Assembly (NCBI RefSeq): GCF_030406905.1
Contig: NZ_CP129137.1
Coordinates: 6,541,501 to 6,605,500, forward strand
DNA length: 64,000 nucleotides
Source: Streptomyces sp. HUAS CB01
GTDB lineage: Bacteria > Actinomycetota > Actinomycetes > Streptomycetales > Streptomycetaceae
Direction: 5' to 3'
In this document: positions 27,437 through 36,238 of the stretch, in pieces
How the letters are laid out: each line of letters opens with the position of its first letter
Position numbering within the stretch: position 1 is the first letter of the stretch
Position numbers and translations under genes: made by a program
The notes under the pieces: generated by a model
The model's input: the letters and a program-made list of their open reading frames with translations, nothing else
Told to the model about the DNA's origin: nothing
The model's database searches: none

Positions 27437-29068
27437 TCAGAGCAGCGGCGAGGCCGGTGACGGGCGGTAGACGACCAGCGCCTCCGTGAGCTTGTCCACC
27501 GTCAGGTCCGTCGGCGCCTTGGCGATCTCGCCGTCGTACGCGAGCAGCGAGCCCGGCGCCAGTCCGGAGATGCGCAGCTTCCGCAACCGGCCGGCAGCGT
27601 GGAACGGGGACCGGCTCAGCGGACCCGCGAGCGCCGCGGCGAGCAGCCGCACACCGGGGAAGCGGCCGCCGTGCACCGCCCGCACGTCGAGCAGCCCGTC
27701 GGCGAGGTCGTAACGGCGCCCGGGGGTGGGGCCGACGCGCTGGTAGCTGCCGTTGCCGGCGAACAGCAGCCACAGCGGCCTCCGGCGTCCGGCGATCTCC
27801 GCCTCCACCGGGTGCTCGCCCCGCAGGGTCCGCAACGCGGCCAGCACGCCGGCCGGCCAGCCGCCGATCCGAGGTGACCAGCGCTCACGGATGTGCACCA
27901 TCTCGGGGTACACGCCGAGGGAGAAGGTGTTGACGAAGTGGCCCTCGCGCGCGCCGTCCGGGCCCGGGGTGAACCGGCCCAGGTCGACCCGTACGGCATC
28001 GCCCGACGTCAGCGCCTCGCAGGTGTCGTGCACGGTCTCCAGGCCGAGGTCGTGCGCGAAGTGGTTCAGGGTCCCGCCGGGGAACACGGCGAGCGGCAGC
28101 CCGTGCCGGGCCGCGGTGGTCGCGGCGCGGTTCACCGTGCCGTCGCCGCCGAGCACGCCGAGCGCCCGGCAGCCGCTCCTGGCCGCCTCTTCCAGAGCGC
28201 TCTCGATCTCCTCCGGCGCGCACTCGACGATCCGCGCCAGCGGCAGCGCGTCGCGGACGAGCGCGGTGGCGTCGTCCCCGGCCGCCAGCGCGCCGAGCGG
28301 CCCGGTGCCGGAACCGGACGAGCGGTTGGCGACCACGACGAGGTCCTTGCCGGCGGGCAGCCGGGGCGCCCGGGTGTGCGGCCGGCCCGGTGGCGGCAAC
28401 TGGTCGCGGGTCGGCACCAGCCCGCGTACGGCGAACGCCGCGCCGACCCCGAGGGCCGCGCCCACGAGCACGTCGCTCGGGTAGTGCACCCCGGTGTACA
28501 CGCGCGACAGCGCGACGGCCGCCGCGACCGGCGCCACCACGGCCCCCCAGCCCTTCGACTCCATCGCCACTCCCGCGGCGAACGCCGCCGCCGACGCCGA
28601 GTGTCCCGAGGGGAAGGACGTGGTGAACGGCTGCCGCTTCAGCTGTCTGACGAGCGGCACGGTGTCGAGCATCGGGCGCGCCCTGCGCACCGACCGTTTG
28701 GCCACGGTGTTGATCGTCGCCGAGGCGAGCGCCAGTGAGGCGGCGCCCCGCACCGCCGCCCTCCGCGACCGTGCGCCGCGCCCGAAGACGACCATCCCGG
28801 CGGCCGTGCCGAACCACAGCAGCCCGTGGTCGGCGGCCCTGCTGAGCCTCGGCAGCACGGGGTCGGCACCCGGCCAGTGGCGGGTCGCGATCGCGTGGAG
28901 GGCGCTGCGGTCCCATCCCGTGAGGGTCGAGGCGATCCGCCGGGCGCGCGGCGTGCGCCGTGGCAACCCCTCGGGGACGGACACGAGGCGGGACACGGCG
29001 CGGGTGAGGGACTGCGGGAGCGACTGCGCGGTGGACTGCGGCGCTCTGTCTCGGTGGAAGGCCGGCAT
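27437..29068 (-). CDS. Fused PAP2 phosphatase and diacylglycerol/sphingosine-kinase-type lipid kinase
   Basis: A single 543-residue chain with two enzymes of lipid signalling. Residues about 60-230 are a membrane PAP2 acid phosphatase (KRSVRRARP, PSGHSASAAAFAAG, SRVYTGVHYPSD). From about 245 comes a lipid kinase with VVANRSSGSG, the ATP loop GGDGTVNRAA and PGGTLNHFAHDLG, then the DAGK C-terminal sandwich. PAP2 removes phosphate from lipid phosphates, whereas the kinase adds it, so one protein could balance the two forms; this pairing is widespread in actinobacteria. ATG 29068 is used; a GTG at 29116 would add 16 residues without a ribosome site. Confidence 0.9.
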   Translation of the reverse strand: MPAFHRDRAPQSTAQSLPQSLTRAVSRLVSVPEGLPRRTPRARRIASTLTGWDRSALHAIATRHWPGADPVLPRLSRAADHGLLWFGTAAGMVVFGRGARSRRAAVRGAASLALASATINTVAKRSVRRARPMLDTVPLVRQLKRQPFTTSFPSGHSASAAAFAAGVAMESKGWGAVVAPVAAAVALSRVYTGVHYPSDVLVGAALGVGAAFAVRGLVPTRDQLPPPGRPHTRAPRLPAGKDLVVVANRSSGSGTGPLGALAAGDDATALVRDALPLARIVECAPEEIESALEEAARSGCRALGVLGGDGTVNRAATTAARHGLPLAVFPGGTLNHFAHDLGLETVHDTCEALTSGDAVRVDLGRFTPGPDGAREGHFVNTFSLGVYPEMVHIRERWSPRIGGWPAGVLAALRTLRGEHPVEAEIAGRRRPLWLLFAGNGSYQRVGPTPGRRYDLADGLLDVRAVHGGRFPGVRLLAAALAGPLSRSPFHAAGRLRKLRISGLAPGSLLAYDGEIAKAPTDLTVDKLTEALVVYRPSPASPLL

Positions 29069-29364
29069 GCAACGCGGGTACCCCGCCTCATCGCGATCCA
29101 AGCGGGCCCCGCTCACATGCCACCCGCGCCGCGCAGAGCGGACGGGCCGGGCTCATACTTCTGCTTCCCCACGGGCGCCTCCTGCCCCACGTGCATCGCC
29201 GATCCCGCGGGCGCTTGGCGCCGGCCGGGCCGGGACCCTCGCGCCGTACCGCCTCGCTGCCGCGTTGCCCGACCCCGGGGCCCGCTTCCGCGTCCCTGTC
29301 CCGTGGCCCGGCAGCGCACCGCGTGCGTTCGCGGGGGCCGGACGGCCGGAGCACAGTGGACTCC

Positions 29365-29937
29365 ATGGACGATCCCCTGCTGGAACGGCATGCCGAGGCC
29401 CTCGCGCTGTTCACGGAACGGGTCCACGCCGTCCGCCCGGAGCAGTGGGACGCGCCGACGCCCTGCGCCGGATGGTCCGTGCGGGATCTCGTCAACCATG
29501 TGACCGCCGAGCAGCTCTGGGTGCCGCCCCTGGTCGGCGAGGGCCGTTCGGTCGACGACGTCGGCGACTCCTACGACGGCGACGTGCTCGGCGGCCATCC
29601 CGCCGTCACCTGGGACCGGGCCGCCTCCGCCGCCAAGGCCGCCTTCCGCGAGCCCGGCGTCCTGGAGCGCCGTGTCGGGCTGTCGTACGGCGAGAGCACC
29701 GTCGCCGCCTACTGCTCGCAGATGACGGCCGACACGATCGTGCACGCGTGGGACCTCTCGCGGGCCATCGGCGCCGACGACGCCCTCCCGGACGCGCTGG
29801 TGGGTTTCGCCGCCGCGGAGGTGGCACCGTACGCCGCCGAGCTCGCCGGGAGCGGCATGTTCGCCCCCGCGGTGGAGCCCCCGGAGGGCGCCGACCCGCA
29901 GACGAAGCTGCTCTGCCTGCTGGGGCGCCGTCCCTGA
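29365..29937 (+). CDS. TIGR03086-type DinB-like metal-binding protein
   Basis: Product of 190 residues. The maleylpyruvate-isomerase-like N-terminal fold is clear: AEALALFTERVHAVRPEQWDAPTPCAGWSVRDLVNHV at about residues 8-45, with the WxxPTPCxxWxVRDLVNH signature carrying the first metal His, and a later DTIVHAWDLSRA carrying the second. Such four-helix DinB/mycothiol-dependent proteins often act in thiol-linked detoxification, and the specific reaction is unknown. ATG 29365 has no strong ribosome site, but CACAGT ends 7 bases upstream, allowing leaderless expression. Confidence 0.88.
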   Translation: MDDPLLERHAEALALFTERVHAVRPEQWDAPTPCAGWSVRDLVNHVTAEQLWVPPLVGEGRSVDDVGDSYDGDVLGGHPAVTWDRAASAAKAAFREPGVLERRVGLSYGESTVAAYCSQMTADTIVHAWDLSRAIGADDALPDALVGFAAAEVAPYAAELAGSGMFAPAVEPPEGADPQTKLLCLLGRRP

Positions 29938-30410
29938 CGCCCCTTCTCCCGTCACGCCCCCTCCCCCCGGTCGCGGCCGGCACCATTCCGGCCGAACGGC
30001 TGACCGGGAGGGCCGGTCGCGCCCAGGCTCACGGCATGACCCTCGACAGGCAGGATCTCGTGGCCCGCCACTCCCGCCGCCGTCACGCACTGCCTTCCGC
30101 TTCGGCGTGCCTGTGTCGCTGTCGTGTCCGCTGTCGCTGACCGCCTGCGCCGCACACCCTGCCGCGCGTTGCGCGTTCCCGACGGCCGGTCCTTGCCGTT
30201 CGTGTCGGCCGTTCCCTCCCGGTCTGAGCGCGGTTCGGGTCCTTCCGGTCATGTCCCCCCGGTCGAGCCGTGTTCCCGCTTGTTCCGGAATCCCCTGTTC
30301 TCTGCCGTTTCCCCGCCCTTCCTCCAGCTGTTCACCGTAAGCGGCCGCCGTCCGCGTCGCGCCACTCGCGGTCCGCCGTGCCGCCCCCCGACACACTTCC
30401 GAGGAGTGCC
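29938..30410. other. Gene-free leader region with a pyrimidine-rich forward strand
   Basis: No gene is supported. From about 30080 to 30360 the forward strand is strongly enriched in T and C (runs such as TTCCCTCCCGG and CCGCCCTTCCTCC), unlike the rest of the window. This opens artificial frames. It may be a long untranslated leader of the oxidoreductase gene that follows or a decayed segment. Confidence 0.45.
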
Positions 30411-31607
30411 GTGCCGATTCCGTCAGCCCGTCCACCCGCCCGACGTTCCCTGCTCAAACTGATCGCTTCCGCACCGGTCGCGGCAGCCGTCCCCCTGGCC
30501 GCCGGAGGGCCGGCCGCCGCTGCGACCGCCGGCATCGTCAAGCCGCTGCCGCCCGGGCTGTTCACCGTCCGCGGCACCAACGCCGAGGCCGACTTCGCGG
30601 CGTTCCGGGACACCGGGCCCCTGACACCCGCCGACCGGTTCTTCGTCCGCAACCACACCTCGACACCCGTGCTGAGCGAGACGGACTGGACACTCACGCT
30701 CTGGGGCAGCGGCCTCCGCGGACGCCGGTCCGTCGACTTCCGCTACGGCGAACTCCGGTCGATGCCGTCCGTCACCCGTACCGCCTTCCTCGAATGCGCC
30801 GGAAACGGCCGCAGTTTCTATGCCTCCCAGCAGGGCGAGACGGTCGGCGGCACGCCTTGGACGCTCGGCGCGATCGGCGTCGCGCGCTGGCGCGGGGTGC
30901 GACTGGCCGAGGTGCTCCGGCGTGCGGGTGTCGCCTCCGACGCGGTGGACGTCATGCCCCGGGGACTGGACGACGCGTTCGTCTCGGGCGGGGTCTCCCT
31001 GGGCCGGGTGCGCCGGCCCCTTCCGCTCGCCAAGGCCATGGACGACGTGATCCTCGCCTACGAGATGAACGGCGAGCCGCTGCCGTACGACCACGGCTTC
31101 CCCGTCCGGGTCGTCGTGCCGTCCTGGGTCGGCATCGCCTCCGTGAAGTGGGTCGGCGACATCGAGGTGAGCACCGCACCGCTGCACTCGCCCTGGAACA
31201 CCGACACCTACCGGCTGTTCGGGGACGCCTACCCGCCCGGGGGCAGCGCCCCGCTGACCCGGCAGACGGTCAAGAGCGCCTTCGAGCTGCCGGTCCACGC
31301 CTCGCTCGCGGCCGGCCGCACCCATCTGCTCACCGGACGGTCCTGGTCCGGGGCGGCGCCCGTACGCCGTGTCGAGATCAGCACGGACGGCGGGGCCCGG
31401 TGGCGGCCGGCCGTACTGCGGGACGCCCCGCGCCGCGACGGCTGGGTGCGCTGGGCGACTCCCTGGCGCCCCGGCCGTACCGGTGACACGGTGCTGATGG
31501 CCCGCACGACGGACGCCGCCGGCAACACCCAGCCGGCCCGCAGCGTCCACAACTCCCAGGGCTATCTGTTCGACGCGGTCGTTCGCCATCCGGTGACCGT
31601 GGTCTGA
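30411..31607 (+). CDS. Exported sulfite-oxidase-type molybdopterin oxidoreductase
   Basis: Product of 398 residues. The N-terminus PARRSLLKLIASAPVAAAVP is a twin-arginine signal, so the folded enzyme with its molybdenum cofactor should be exported. The catalytic domain starts near residue 55; Cys129 in FLECAGNGRSF is the molybdenum ligand, and DVILAYEMNGEPLPYDHG and GIASVKWVGDIEV are standard sulfite-oxidase-domain motifs. A C-terminal Mo-co dimerisation domain follows (RRVEISTDGGARW). GTG 30411 is set by GAGGAG eight bases before it and places the RR motif correctly. No haem or cytochrome partner is adjacent, so the electron acceptor is unknown. Confidence 0.9.
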   Translation: MPIPSARPPARRSLLKLIASAPVAAAVPLAAGGPAAAATAGIVKPLPPGLFTVRGTNAEADFAAFRDTGPLTPADRFFVRNHTSTPVLSETDWTLTLWGSGLRGRRSVDFRYGELRSMPSVTRTAFLECAGNGRSFYASQQGETVGGTPWTLGAIGVARWRGVRLAEVLRRAGVASDAVDVMPRGLDDAFVSGGVSLGRVRRPLPLAKAMDDVILAYEMNGEPLPYDHGFPVRVVVPSWVGIASVKWVGDIEVSTAPLHSPWNTDTYRLFGDAYPPGGSAPLTRQTVKSAFELPVHASLAAGRTHLLTGRSWSGAAPVRRVEISTDGGARWRPAVLRDAPRRDGWVRWATPWRPGRTGDTVLMARTTDAAGNTQPARSVHNSQGYLFDAVVRHPVTVV

Positions 31608-31916
31608 GCGGGCAGCCCGGAGACGACCGGGAGCGACGGAACCCCCCGGGCCGGGAGCAACCGTGTCCGGGACCCCGGCCGGGATCGACCACCTCCGGGA
31701 ACGACCCCGGCCCCAAACGACCGTGGCCTCAACGACCGCGCCCGTGAACGACCGCGCCCGTGAACGACCGCGCCCGTGAACGACCGCGGGCCCGGAAGGC
31801 GGTGGCCCGAGGAATGCCGAACGGCCCGCCCGGAGCGGCGGGCGGGCCCGAACCTCCGTATAAAGGGCTCGAGGGCCGGGCAGGGATTCCGGGCCGTGAG
31901 CACGGGAGGTGGGCGC
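31608..31916. other. Intergenic region with 16-bp array, before the aminotransferase-like gene
   Basis: No gene is supported. After the tandem array (31699-31795) there is an AT-containing stretch, CGTATAAAGGG (about 31857-31867), that could include a -10 element. The ribosome site GGGAGGTGGG (31903-31912) belongs to the next gene. Confidence 0.5.
31699..31795 (+). repeat. 16-bp tandem array, three perfect units with degenerate flanks
   Basis: AACGACCGCGCCCGTG is repeated exactly at 31731, 31747 and 31763. Degenerate units stand before it (AACGACCCCGGCCCC, AACGACCGTGGCCTC) and after it (AACGACCGCGGGCCCG). The period is not a multiple of three. Confidence 0.9.
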
Positions 31917-33134
31917 ATGCGGCGGACGGATCCGGAGGGCCGCGGCCCGGTGCGCTACGGCCCGCCCGCGCCTGACCCGGGCCTGCCCGTGCTGCCCGAA
32001 CTCGCCGACGTCCTCGCGTCCGCCGCCGGACGCACATCACCCGAACCACCGGGCGGCGGGCCGATCCTGCGCGAGGCAGCCGCCGGCTACTGGTGGCGGC
32101 GGGGACTGCGCAGCCGCCCCGAGGACATCGCCGCCGCGCCCGGTGCCCAGCCGCTGCTGCTCGCGCTGCTCGCCGCGCACGGCGGCGACGTCCTCATGCC
32201 GCGGCCCTGCCCCGCCTGGTGGACACCGCAGGCCCGGCTCCTCGGCAGGCCCGCGTTCCACGTGCCCACCTCCGCCGAGAGTGGCGGAGTGCCCGATCCG
32301 TACGCCCTGCTGGAGACCGTGCGCAGGATCCGGGCGGAGGGCGGGAGTCCGCACGTCATGCTGCTGTCCGTCGCCGACGACCCCACCGCCACCGTCGCGC
32401 CGCCCGAACTCGTCCGCGAGGCCTGCGAGGCGGCGGTCGACGAAGGGCTGCACATCATCAGCGACGAGACCTGGCGCGACACGGTGCACGAACCTCTCGA
32501 CCGCCCCCTGCTCAGCCCCGCCGAGATGTGCCCGGACGACGTGACCGTCATCAGCGATCTCTCGGGGGCCCTGCTGCCGGCCGCGTGGCCCGTCGCCGTG
32601 GCCCGGTTCCCGACGACGGGACCGGCCGTCGACCGGCGGGCCCGGGTGCTCGACATCCTCACCGCCCTCGGGGGGTTCGTCGCCGGCCCGGTGGCGGCGG
32701 CCGCCGCGCACGCGCTGGAGGAGCCCGCCCCGGTCACCGCCCGGCGGGACCGGGCGAACGCCCTGCACGCGGCGGTCGCCGACGCCGTCCACCATCTGAT
32801 CCTCACCTCCGGTGCCCTGGCCGGGCCGCCGCAGGCGGGCCGCCACCTGTACGCGGACCTGGGCCCGTTGCGCGCCCGGCTCACCGGACTCGGCGTCACC
32901 GACTCGATGGAGCTGGAGGACTACCTCAGCGAACGGCTGCACACGCCGGTCCCCGGCGGCCACCGCTTCGGCGACGAACTCGGCGCACTGCGCGCCCGTG
33001 TCGACACCAGTCCCTTTCTCGGCTCGAGCCCGGCGGAACGCCTCGAAGCCCTCGAGTCCGAGGACCCCCTCGAACTGCCGCATGTCGCCAAGGCGCTGAA
33101 ATCCCTCGGATCGGCCTTCCGGGAACTGCGATGA
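31917..33134 (+). CDS. Aminotransferase class I/II-fold protein lacking the PLP lysine
   Basis: Product of 405 residues with the fold-type I aminotransferase plan: a small N-terminal part, a PLP pocket loop (GAQPLLLALLAAHGGDVLMPRPCPAWW, residues 77-102) and HIISDETWRD at 179-188, where Asp183 aligns with the pyridine-nitrogen Asp. The segment that should hold the Schiff-base lysine reads VISDLSGALLPAAW (211-224): Gly217 stands where SLSK would put Lys, and the phosphate-binding Arg is also missing. It is therefore unlikely to be a normal PLP transaminase and may be a scaffold or sensor. ATG 31917 has GGGAGGTGGG upstream. The metallo-hydrolase gene begins 55 bases downstream on the same strand. 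Confidence 0.8.
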   Translation: MRRTDPEGRGPVRYGPPAPDPGLPVLPELADVLASAAGRTSPEPPGGGPILREAAAGYWWRRGLRSRPEDIAAAPGAQPLLLALLAAHGGDVLMPRPCPAWWTPQARLLGRPAFHVPTSAESGGVPDPYALLETVRRIRAEGGSPHVMLLSVADDPTATVAPPELVREACEAAVDEGLHIISDETWRDTVHEPLDRPLLSPAEMCPDDVTVISDLSGALLPAAWPVAVARFPTTGPAVDRRARVLDILTALGGFVAGPVAAAAAHALEEPAPVTARRDRANALHAAVADAVHHLILTSGALAGPPQAGRHLYADLGPLRARLTGLGVTDSMELEDYLSERLHTPVPGGHRFGDELGALRARVDTSPFLGSSPAERLEALESEDPLELPHVAKALKSLGSAFRELR

Positions 33135-33189
33135 CGCAGTCCCGGAGACCGCGACCCGCGAGCCCCCACCGCGATGAACGGAGCCGCAG

Positions 33190-34650
33190 ATGACGGACCA
33201 GACGGAGCAGCCGCCTCCCACCTCCCCGGCGGCGCCCACCCGCCGCACCACGGGGGTCTCCCGGGCCCTGAACCCCGCCCACCGGTCCGCGAAGGCCCGC
33301 ACCGGCACCGCGGACGGCGCGCTCCCCGGCACCGGCCCGGGCGATCCGTTCGCGCCGGCCGCGGCGGCGCCGGGCGACGAGGCGCTCGGCGGGACGGAGC
33401 CCAGCGCCCCCCGCCCGCCGGCCGCGGCGGCGTCCGCCGAGCGCGGGAGTGATGGCACGGTCGGCTCGTACCCGCCGGCCCACACGGACCAGCCCGCTCA
33501 GGGGCGCCGCCCGTCCGCCGCGTCCGGCCCGTCCGGCCCGTCCGGCCCGTCCGGCCCGTCCGGCCCGTCCGGCTCGTCCGCCGCGTCCGGTGCGGCTGCC
33601 CCGCCGGAGGCCGCGGCCCCGCCGGAGGCCGGCCCCCAGCCCGTGCCCGTGACCGGGCCGGAGTCCGTGACGGGACTGCGGCCGCTGGGGCTCACCCGGC
33701 GGTGGCCGCGGTCCTTCGCCGACCGGCTCACCTCACCGCTTCCCGGTGTTCGCGCCATGGCGCGGCTGGCGAGGGAGGGTGCGCTGCGGCCCGCGGCGGC
33801 CGGGCTCAAGGACATTCCCCGGCTGCCCTTCGCCCCCGGCACCCTGCCGGAGGCCGAACCGGGCACCGTCGCCGTCACCTGGGCCGGCCACGCGAGCTGG
33901 GTCGTGGCCATCGGCGAGCTCACGGTGCTCACGGATCCCGTCTGGTCCCGCAGGATCCTCGGCACACCAGCCCGGCTCACTCCCGTGGGCGTCCGCTGGG
34001 AGGACCTGCCGCCCGTCGACGCCGTCGTCATCAGCCACAACCACTACGACCACCTCGACGCGCCCACCATCGCCCGGCTGCCCAGACGCACCCCGATGTT
34101 CGTACCCGCGGGCCTCGGCGGCTGGTTCCGGCGCCGGCGCTTCACCCGCGTCACCGAACTCGACTGGTGGGAGTCGGCGGAACTGCCCGCCGGCAGCGGG
34201 GTCGGCTCGGTCCGGTTCGAGTTCGTCCCCGCGCACCACTGGTCCAAGCGCACCCTCACGGACACCTGCCGTTCGCTCTGGGGCGGCTGGATCCTCACCG
34301 ACCAGCGCGGCCGCCAGGTGTACTTCTCCGGCGACACCGGATACGGCCACTGGTTCAAGGAGATCGGCCGCCGCCACCCGGACATCGACCTGGCGATGCT
34401 GCCGATCGGCGCGTACGCCCCGCGCTGGTGGCTCAGTTCGGTGCACACCGACCCGGAGGAGGCGGTACAGGCGTTCGAGGATCTCGGCGCCCGCAACATG
34501 GCCCCGATGCACTGGGCCACCTTCGTGCTCTCGTCCGAGCCCGTGATGGAACCCATCCGCAGGCTGCTGACCGCCTGGGCGCACACGGGCCGACCACGCG
34601 AACAGCTGTGGGACCTGCCGGTCGGCGGCTCACGCGTGCTGACCGCCTGA
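33190..34650 (+). CDS. MBL-fold metallo-hydrolase (UlaG/NAPE-PLD-like) with low-complexity leader
   Basis: Product of 486 residues. The first 150 are Pro/Ser/Gly/Ala-rich and include a Gly-Pro-Ser run encoded by a 9-bp array (33523-33576). Residues about 160-480 are a metallo-beta-lactamase fold: VTWAGHASWVV, the metal motif HNHYDHLD, EFVPAHHWSKR, YFSGDTGYGHWF and a late MAPMHWATF His. This order is that of NAPE-hydrolysing phospholipase D and UlaG-type hydrolases, enzymes that cleave phosphodiesters or lactones. The leader has no signal peptide. It follows the lysine-less aminotransferase by 55 bases, so co-transcription is likely. The final 21 bases overlap the convergent DedA gene. Confidence 0.87.
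   Translation: MTDQTEQPPPTSPAAPTRRTTGVSRALNPAHRSAKARTGTADGALPGTGPGDPFAPAAAAPGDEALGGTEPSAPRPPAAAASAERGSDGTVGSYPPAHTDQPAQGRRPSAASGPSGPSGPSGPSGPSGSSAASGAAAPPEAAAPPEAGPQPVPVTGPESVTGLRPLGLTRRWPRSFADRLTSPLPGVRAMARLAREGALRPAAAGLKDIPRLPFAPGTLPEAEPGTVAVTWAGHASWVVAIGELTVLTDPVWSRRILGTPARLTPVGVRWEDLPPVDAVVISHNHYDHLDAPTIARLPRRTPMFVPAGLGGWFRRRRFTRVTELDWWESAELPAGSGVGSVRFEFVPAHHWSKRTLTDTCRSLWGGWILTDQRGRQVYFSGDTGYGHWFKEIGRRHPDIDLAMLPIGAYAPRWWLSSVHTDPEEAVQAFEDLGARNMAPMHWATFVLSSEPVMEPIRRLLTAWAHTGRPREQLWDLPVGGSRVLTA
33523..33576 (+). repeat. In-frame 9-bp array encoding Gly-Pro-Ser
   Basis: TCCGGCCCG occurs five times without change, followed by TCCGGCTCG. It encodes a collagen-like Gly-Pro-Ser run in the N-terminal leader of the metallo-hydrolase and is a likely site of copy-number change that would keep the frame. 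Confidence 0.92.
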
Positions 34651-35286
34651 CGACCGGCGCCCGCGCGATCCCCGCCGCTGCCGAAGTCTTCTCCACAGCG
34701 CGGGCACCCCGCTGAGCAGCAGCGTCAGCCCCACGGCCGCCAGCACGCCCTCCCACGGCTCGTCGAACAGCGAACCGCCGAGGATCCCGATCACCCCGTA
34801 CGTGGCGGCCCACGCCAGACAGGCGGGCGCGTCACCGCGCGCGAAGCGGGCCAGCGGCATCCTCGCCATCAGGCATGCGAGCATCACCGGAATCCGTCCC
34901 GCCGGTACCAGCCGGGACAGCACGAGCACGGTGCCGCCGTGGTCGTCGAGTTTGCGCTGTGCCTGGGCCAACCGGTCCGGGGCCGCCCGGGACCGCAGTG
35001 CCTCCAGCCACTTCGAGCCGTTCCTCGACCCGACGCCGCGCCGGCCGAGCCAGTACAGCGTGATGTCCCCGAGGAACGCCGCCGAGGCGGAGACCAGGAA
35101 CACGAGGAACACCGAGAGAGGCGCCGTCTGATGGAGCGCCACCACCGCCGCCGTGCTCACCACCGCTCCCGTCGGCACCACCGGCACCAGCGCGCCCAGC
35201 GCCACCAGCAGGAACAGCGTCGGATAGCCGACGGCCTGCTGCGTCGACTCCGGCGGCAGCTGACCCATGACGTCCTGGAGCGTCAC
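34630..35286 (-). CDS. DedA family membrane protein
   Basis: Product of 218 residues with four to five membrane segments. DedA features are YPTLFLLVALGALVPVVPTGAVVS (N-terminal re-entrant region), GDITLYWLGRRGVG and LVLSRLVPAGRIPVMLACLMARMPLARF. Bacterial DedA proteins support membrane homeostasis; relatives act as undecaprenyl-phosphate or phosphatidylethanolamine flippases. The Glu/Asp and Arg pairs required in that family are visible (GD, SRLVPAGR). GTG 35286 overlaps the stop of the upstream metallo-hydrolase by four bases (GTGA), so the two are translationally coupled. The 3' end overlaps the convergent metallo-hydrolase gene by 21 bp. Confidence 0.88.
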   Translation of the reverse strand: MTLQDVMGQLPPESTQQAVGYPTLFLLVALGALVPVVPTGAVVSTAAVVALHQTAPLSVFLVFLVSASAAFLGDITLYWLGRRGVGSRNGSKWLEALRSRAAPDRLAQAQRKLDDHGGTVLVLSRLVPAGRIPVMLACLMARMPLARFARGDAPACLAWAATYGVIGILGGSLFDEPWEGVLAAVGLTLLLSGVPALWRRLRQRRGSRGRRSSGGQHA

Positions 35287-36056
35287 CTGGAGACCTCCGG
35301 CCGCACGCTCTCGCCGTGACCCAGCCGGTGCACCGCCACCTCCGGCACCAGACGGGCCGCCCTGCGCACGAACTCGTCGCCCGGGGAGTGGAACTCGTGC
35401 GGTCTGACCGCGTCCATCCCGATCGGCCAGTACGTGCCGTAGTGCACCGGCACCGCCGAGCGCGGGGCGAGCGCCGCCAGCGCGCGGGCGGCGCGGTCCG
35501 GGTCCAGATGGCCGTGCCCCAGGAACGGCCCCCAGCCGCCGACCGGCAGCAACGCCACGTCCACCGGACCGACCGCGGCCGCCATGCCGTCGAACAGTCC
35601 GGTGTCACCGGCGAAGTAGGTCCGGGCCGCGCCGTGGATGACGAAGCCCAGCGCGGGGGAGCGGTGCGGCCCGACCGGCAGCCGCCGCCCGTCGTGCGCC
35701 GCCGGAACGGCCCGTAGGCGCAGGTCCGCCACGGCCACCTCGTCGCCCGGTGCCACCTCCACGATCCGCAGGCCGCGGAGTCTGCGCAGCCCGGGGACCG
35801 CACGGGGGGCGCCGCGGGGCACGATCAGCCGGGTGCCGGGGGCGAGCCGGGCCAGCGAAGGCAGATGCAGATGGTCGGAGTGCAGGTGGGAGACGACCAC
35901 GGCGTCGGCGACGGCTGCCTCTGCCGGCGGCAGTTGTCCCCGCCGCCGGCGCAGATGCGCGAGCCTGCCGACGAACAGCGGGTCGGTGAGCACCCGGACC
36001 CCCGAGTCCTCGACCGTGCAGGTGGCGTGACCCCACCAGGTGACCTCGACCGCCAC
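35283..36056 (-). CDS. MBL-fold metallo-hydrolase (UlaG-like)
   Basis: Product of 257 residues. Motifs in order: VTWWGHATCTVE, LTDPLF, VVVSHLHSDHLHLPSL (metal-binding HxHxDH), AVPAAHDGRRLPVG, TYFAGDTGLFDGM and VPVHYGTYWPI (late His). This is a compact UlaG/lactonase-like enzyme, unlike the longer hydrolase 700 bp away on the other strand. GTG 36056 is chosen because GAGGAGG lies six bases upstream; the open frame runs far upstream, but only as antisense low-complexity sequence. It is coupled to dedA downstream. The combination hydrolase plus DedA suggests a lipid or cell-envelope substrate, which is inference only. Confidence 0.88.
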   Translation of the reverse strand: MAVEVTWWGHATCTVEDSGVRVLTDPLFVGRLAHLRRRRGQLPPAEAAVADAVVVSHLHSDHLHLPSLARLAPGTRLIVPRGAPRAVPGLRRLRGLRIVEVAPGDEVAVADLRLRAVPAAHDGRRLPVGPHRSPALGFVIHGAARTYFAGDTGLFDGMAAAVGPVDVALLPVGGWGPFLGHGHLDPDRAARALAALAPRSAVPVHYGTYWPIGMDAVRPHEFHSPGDEFVRRAARLVPEVAVHRLGHGESVRPEVSR

Positions 36057-36238
36057 GCACCGCCTCCTCGCCGGCGACCCGGCCCGGTCCGCCCCTCGGC
36101 GGGCCGGCCGCCGTCCTCGGTACGAGCGTAGGCGCTCGGGGGTCCGGCGGTCTCCCGCGCGCCCCGAAGTGCGCCTCCCCCGCGCGGCCGTACCCGAGTA
36201 GGGTCGGGCCACGACAGCCGAGGCGGGGGGAAGGGTCC

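Noticed and set aside
30107..30462. Small forward frames in the pyrimidine-rich leader
   Set aside because: Composition is driven by T/C skew, there is no ribosome site and frames overlap each other in several phases.
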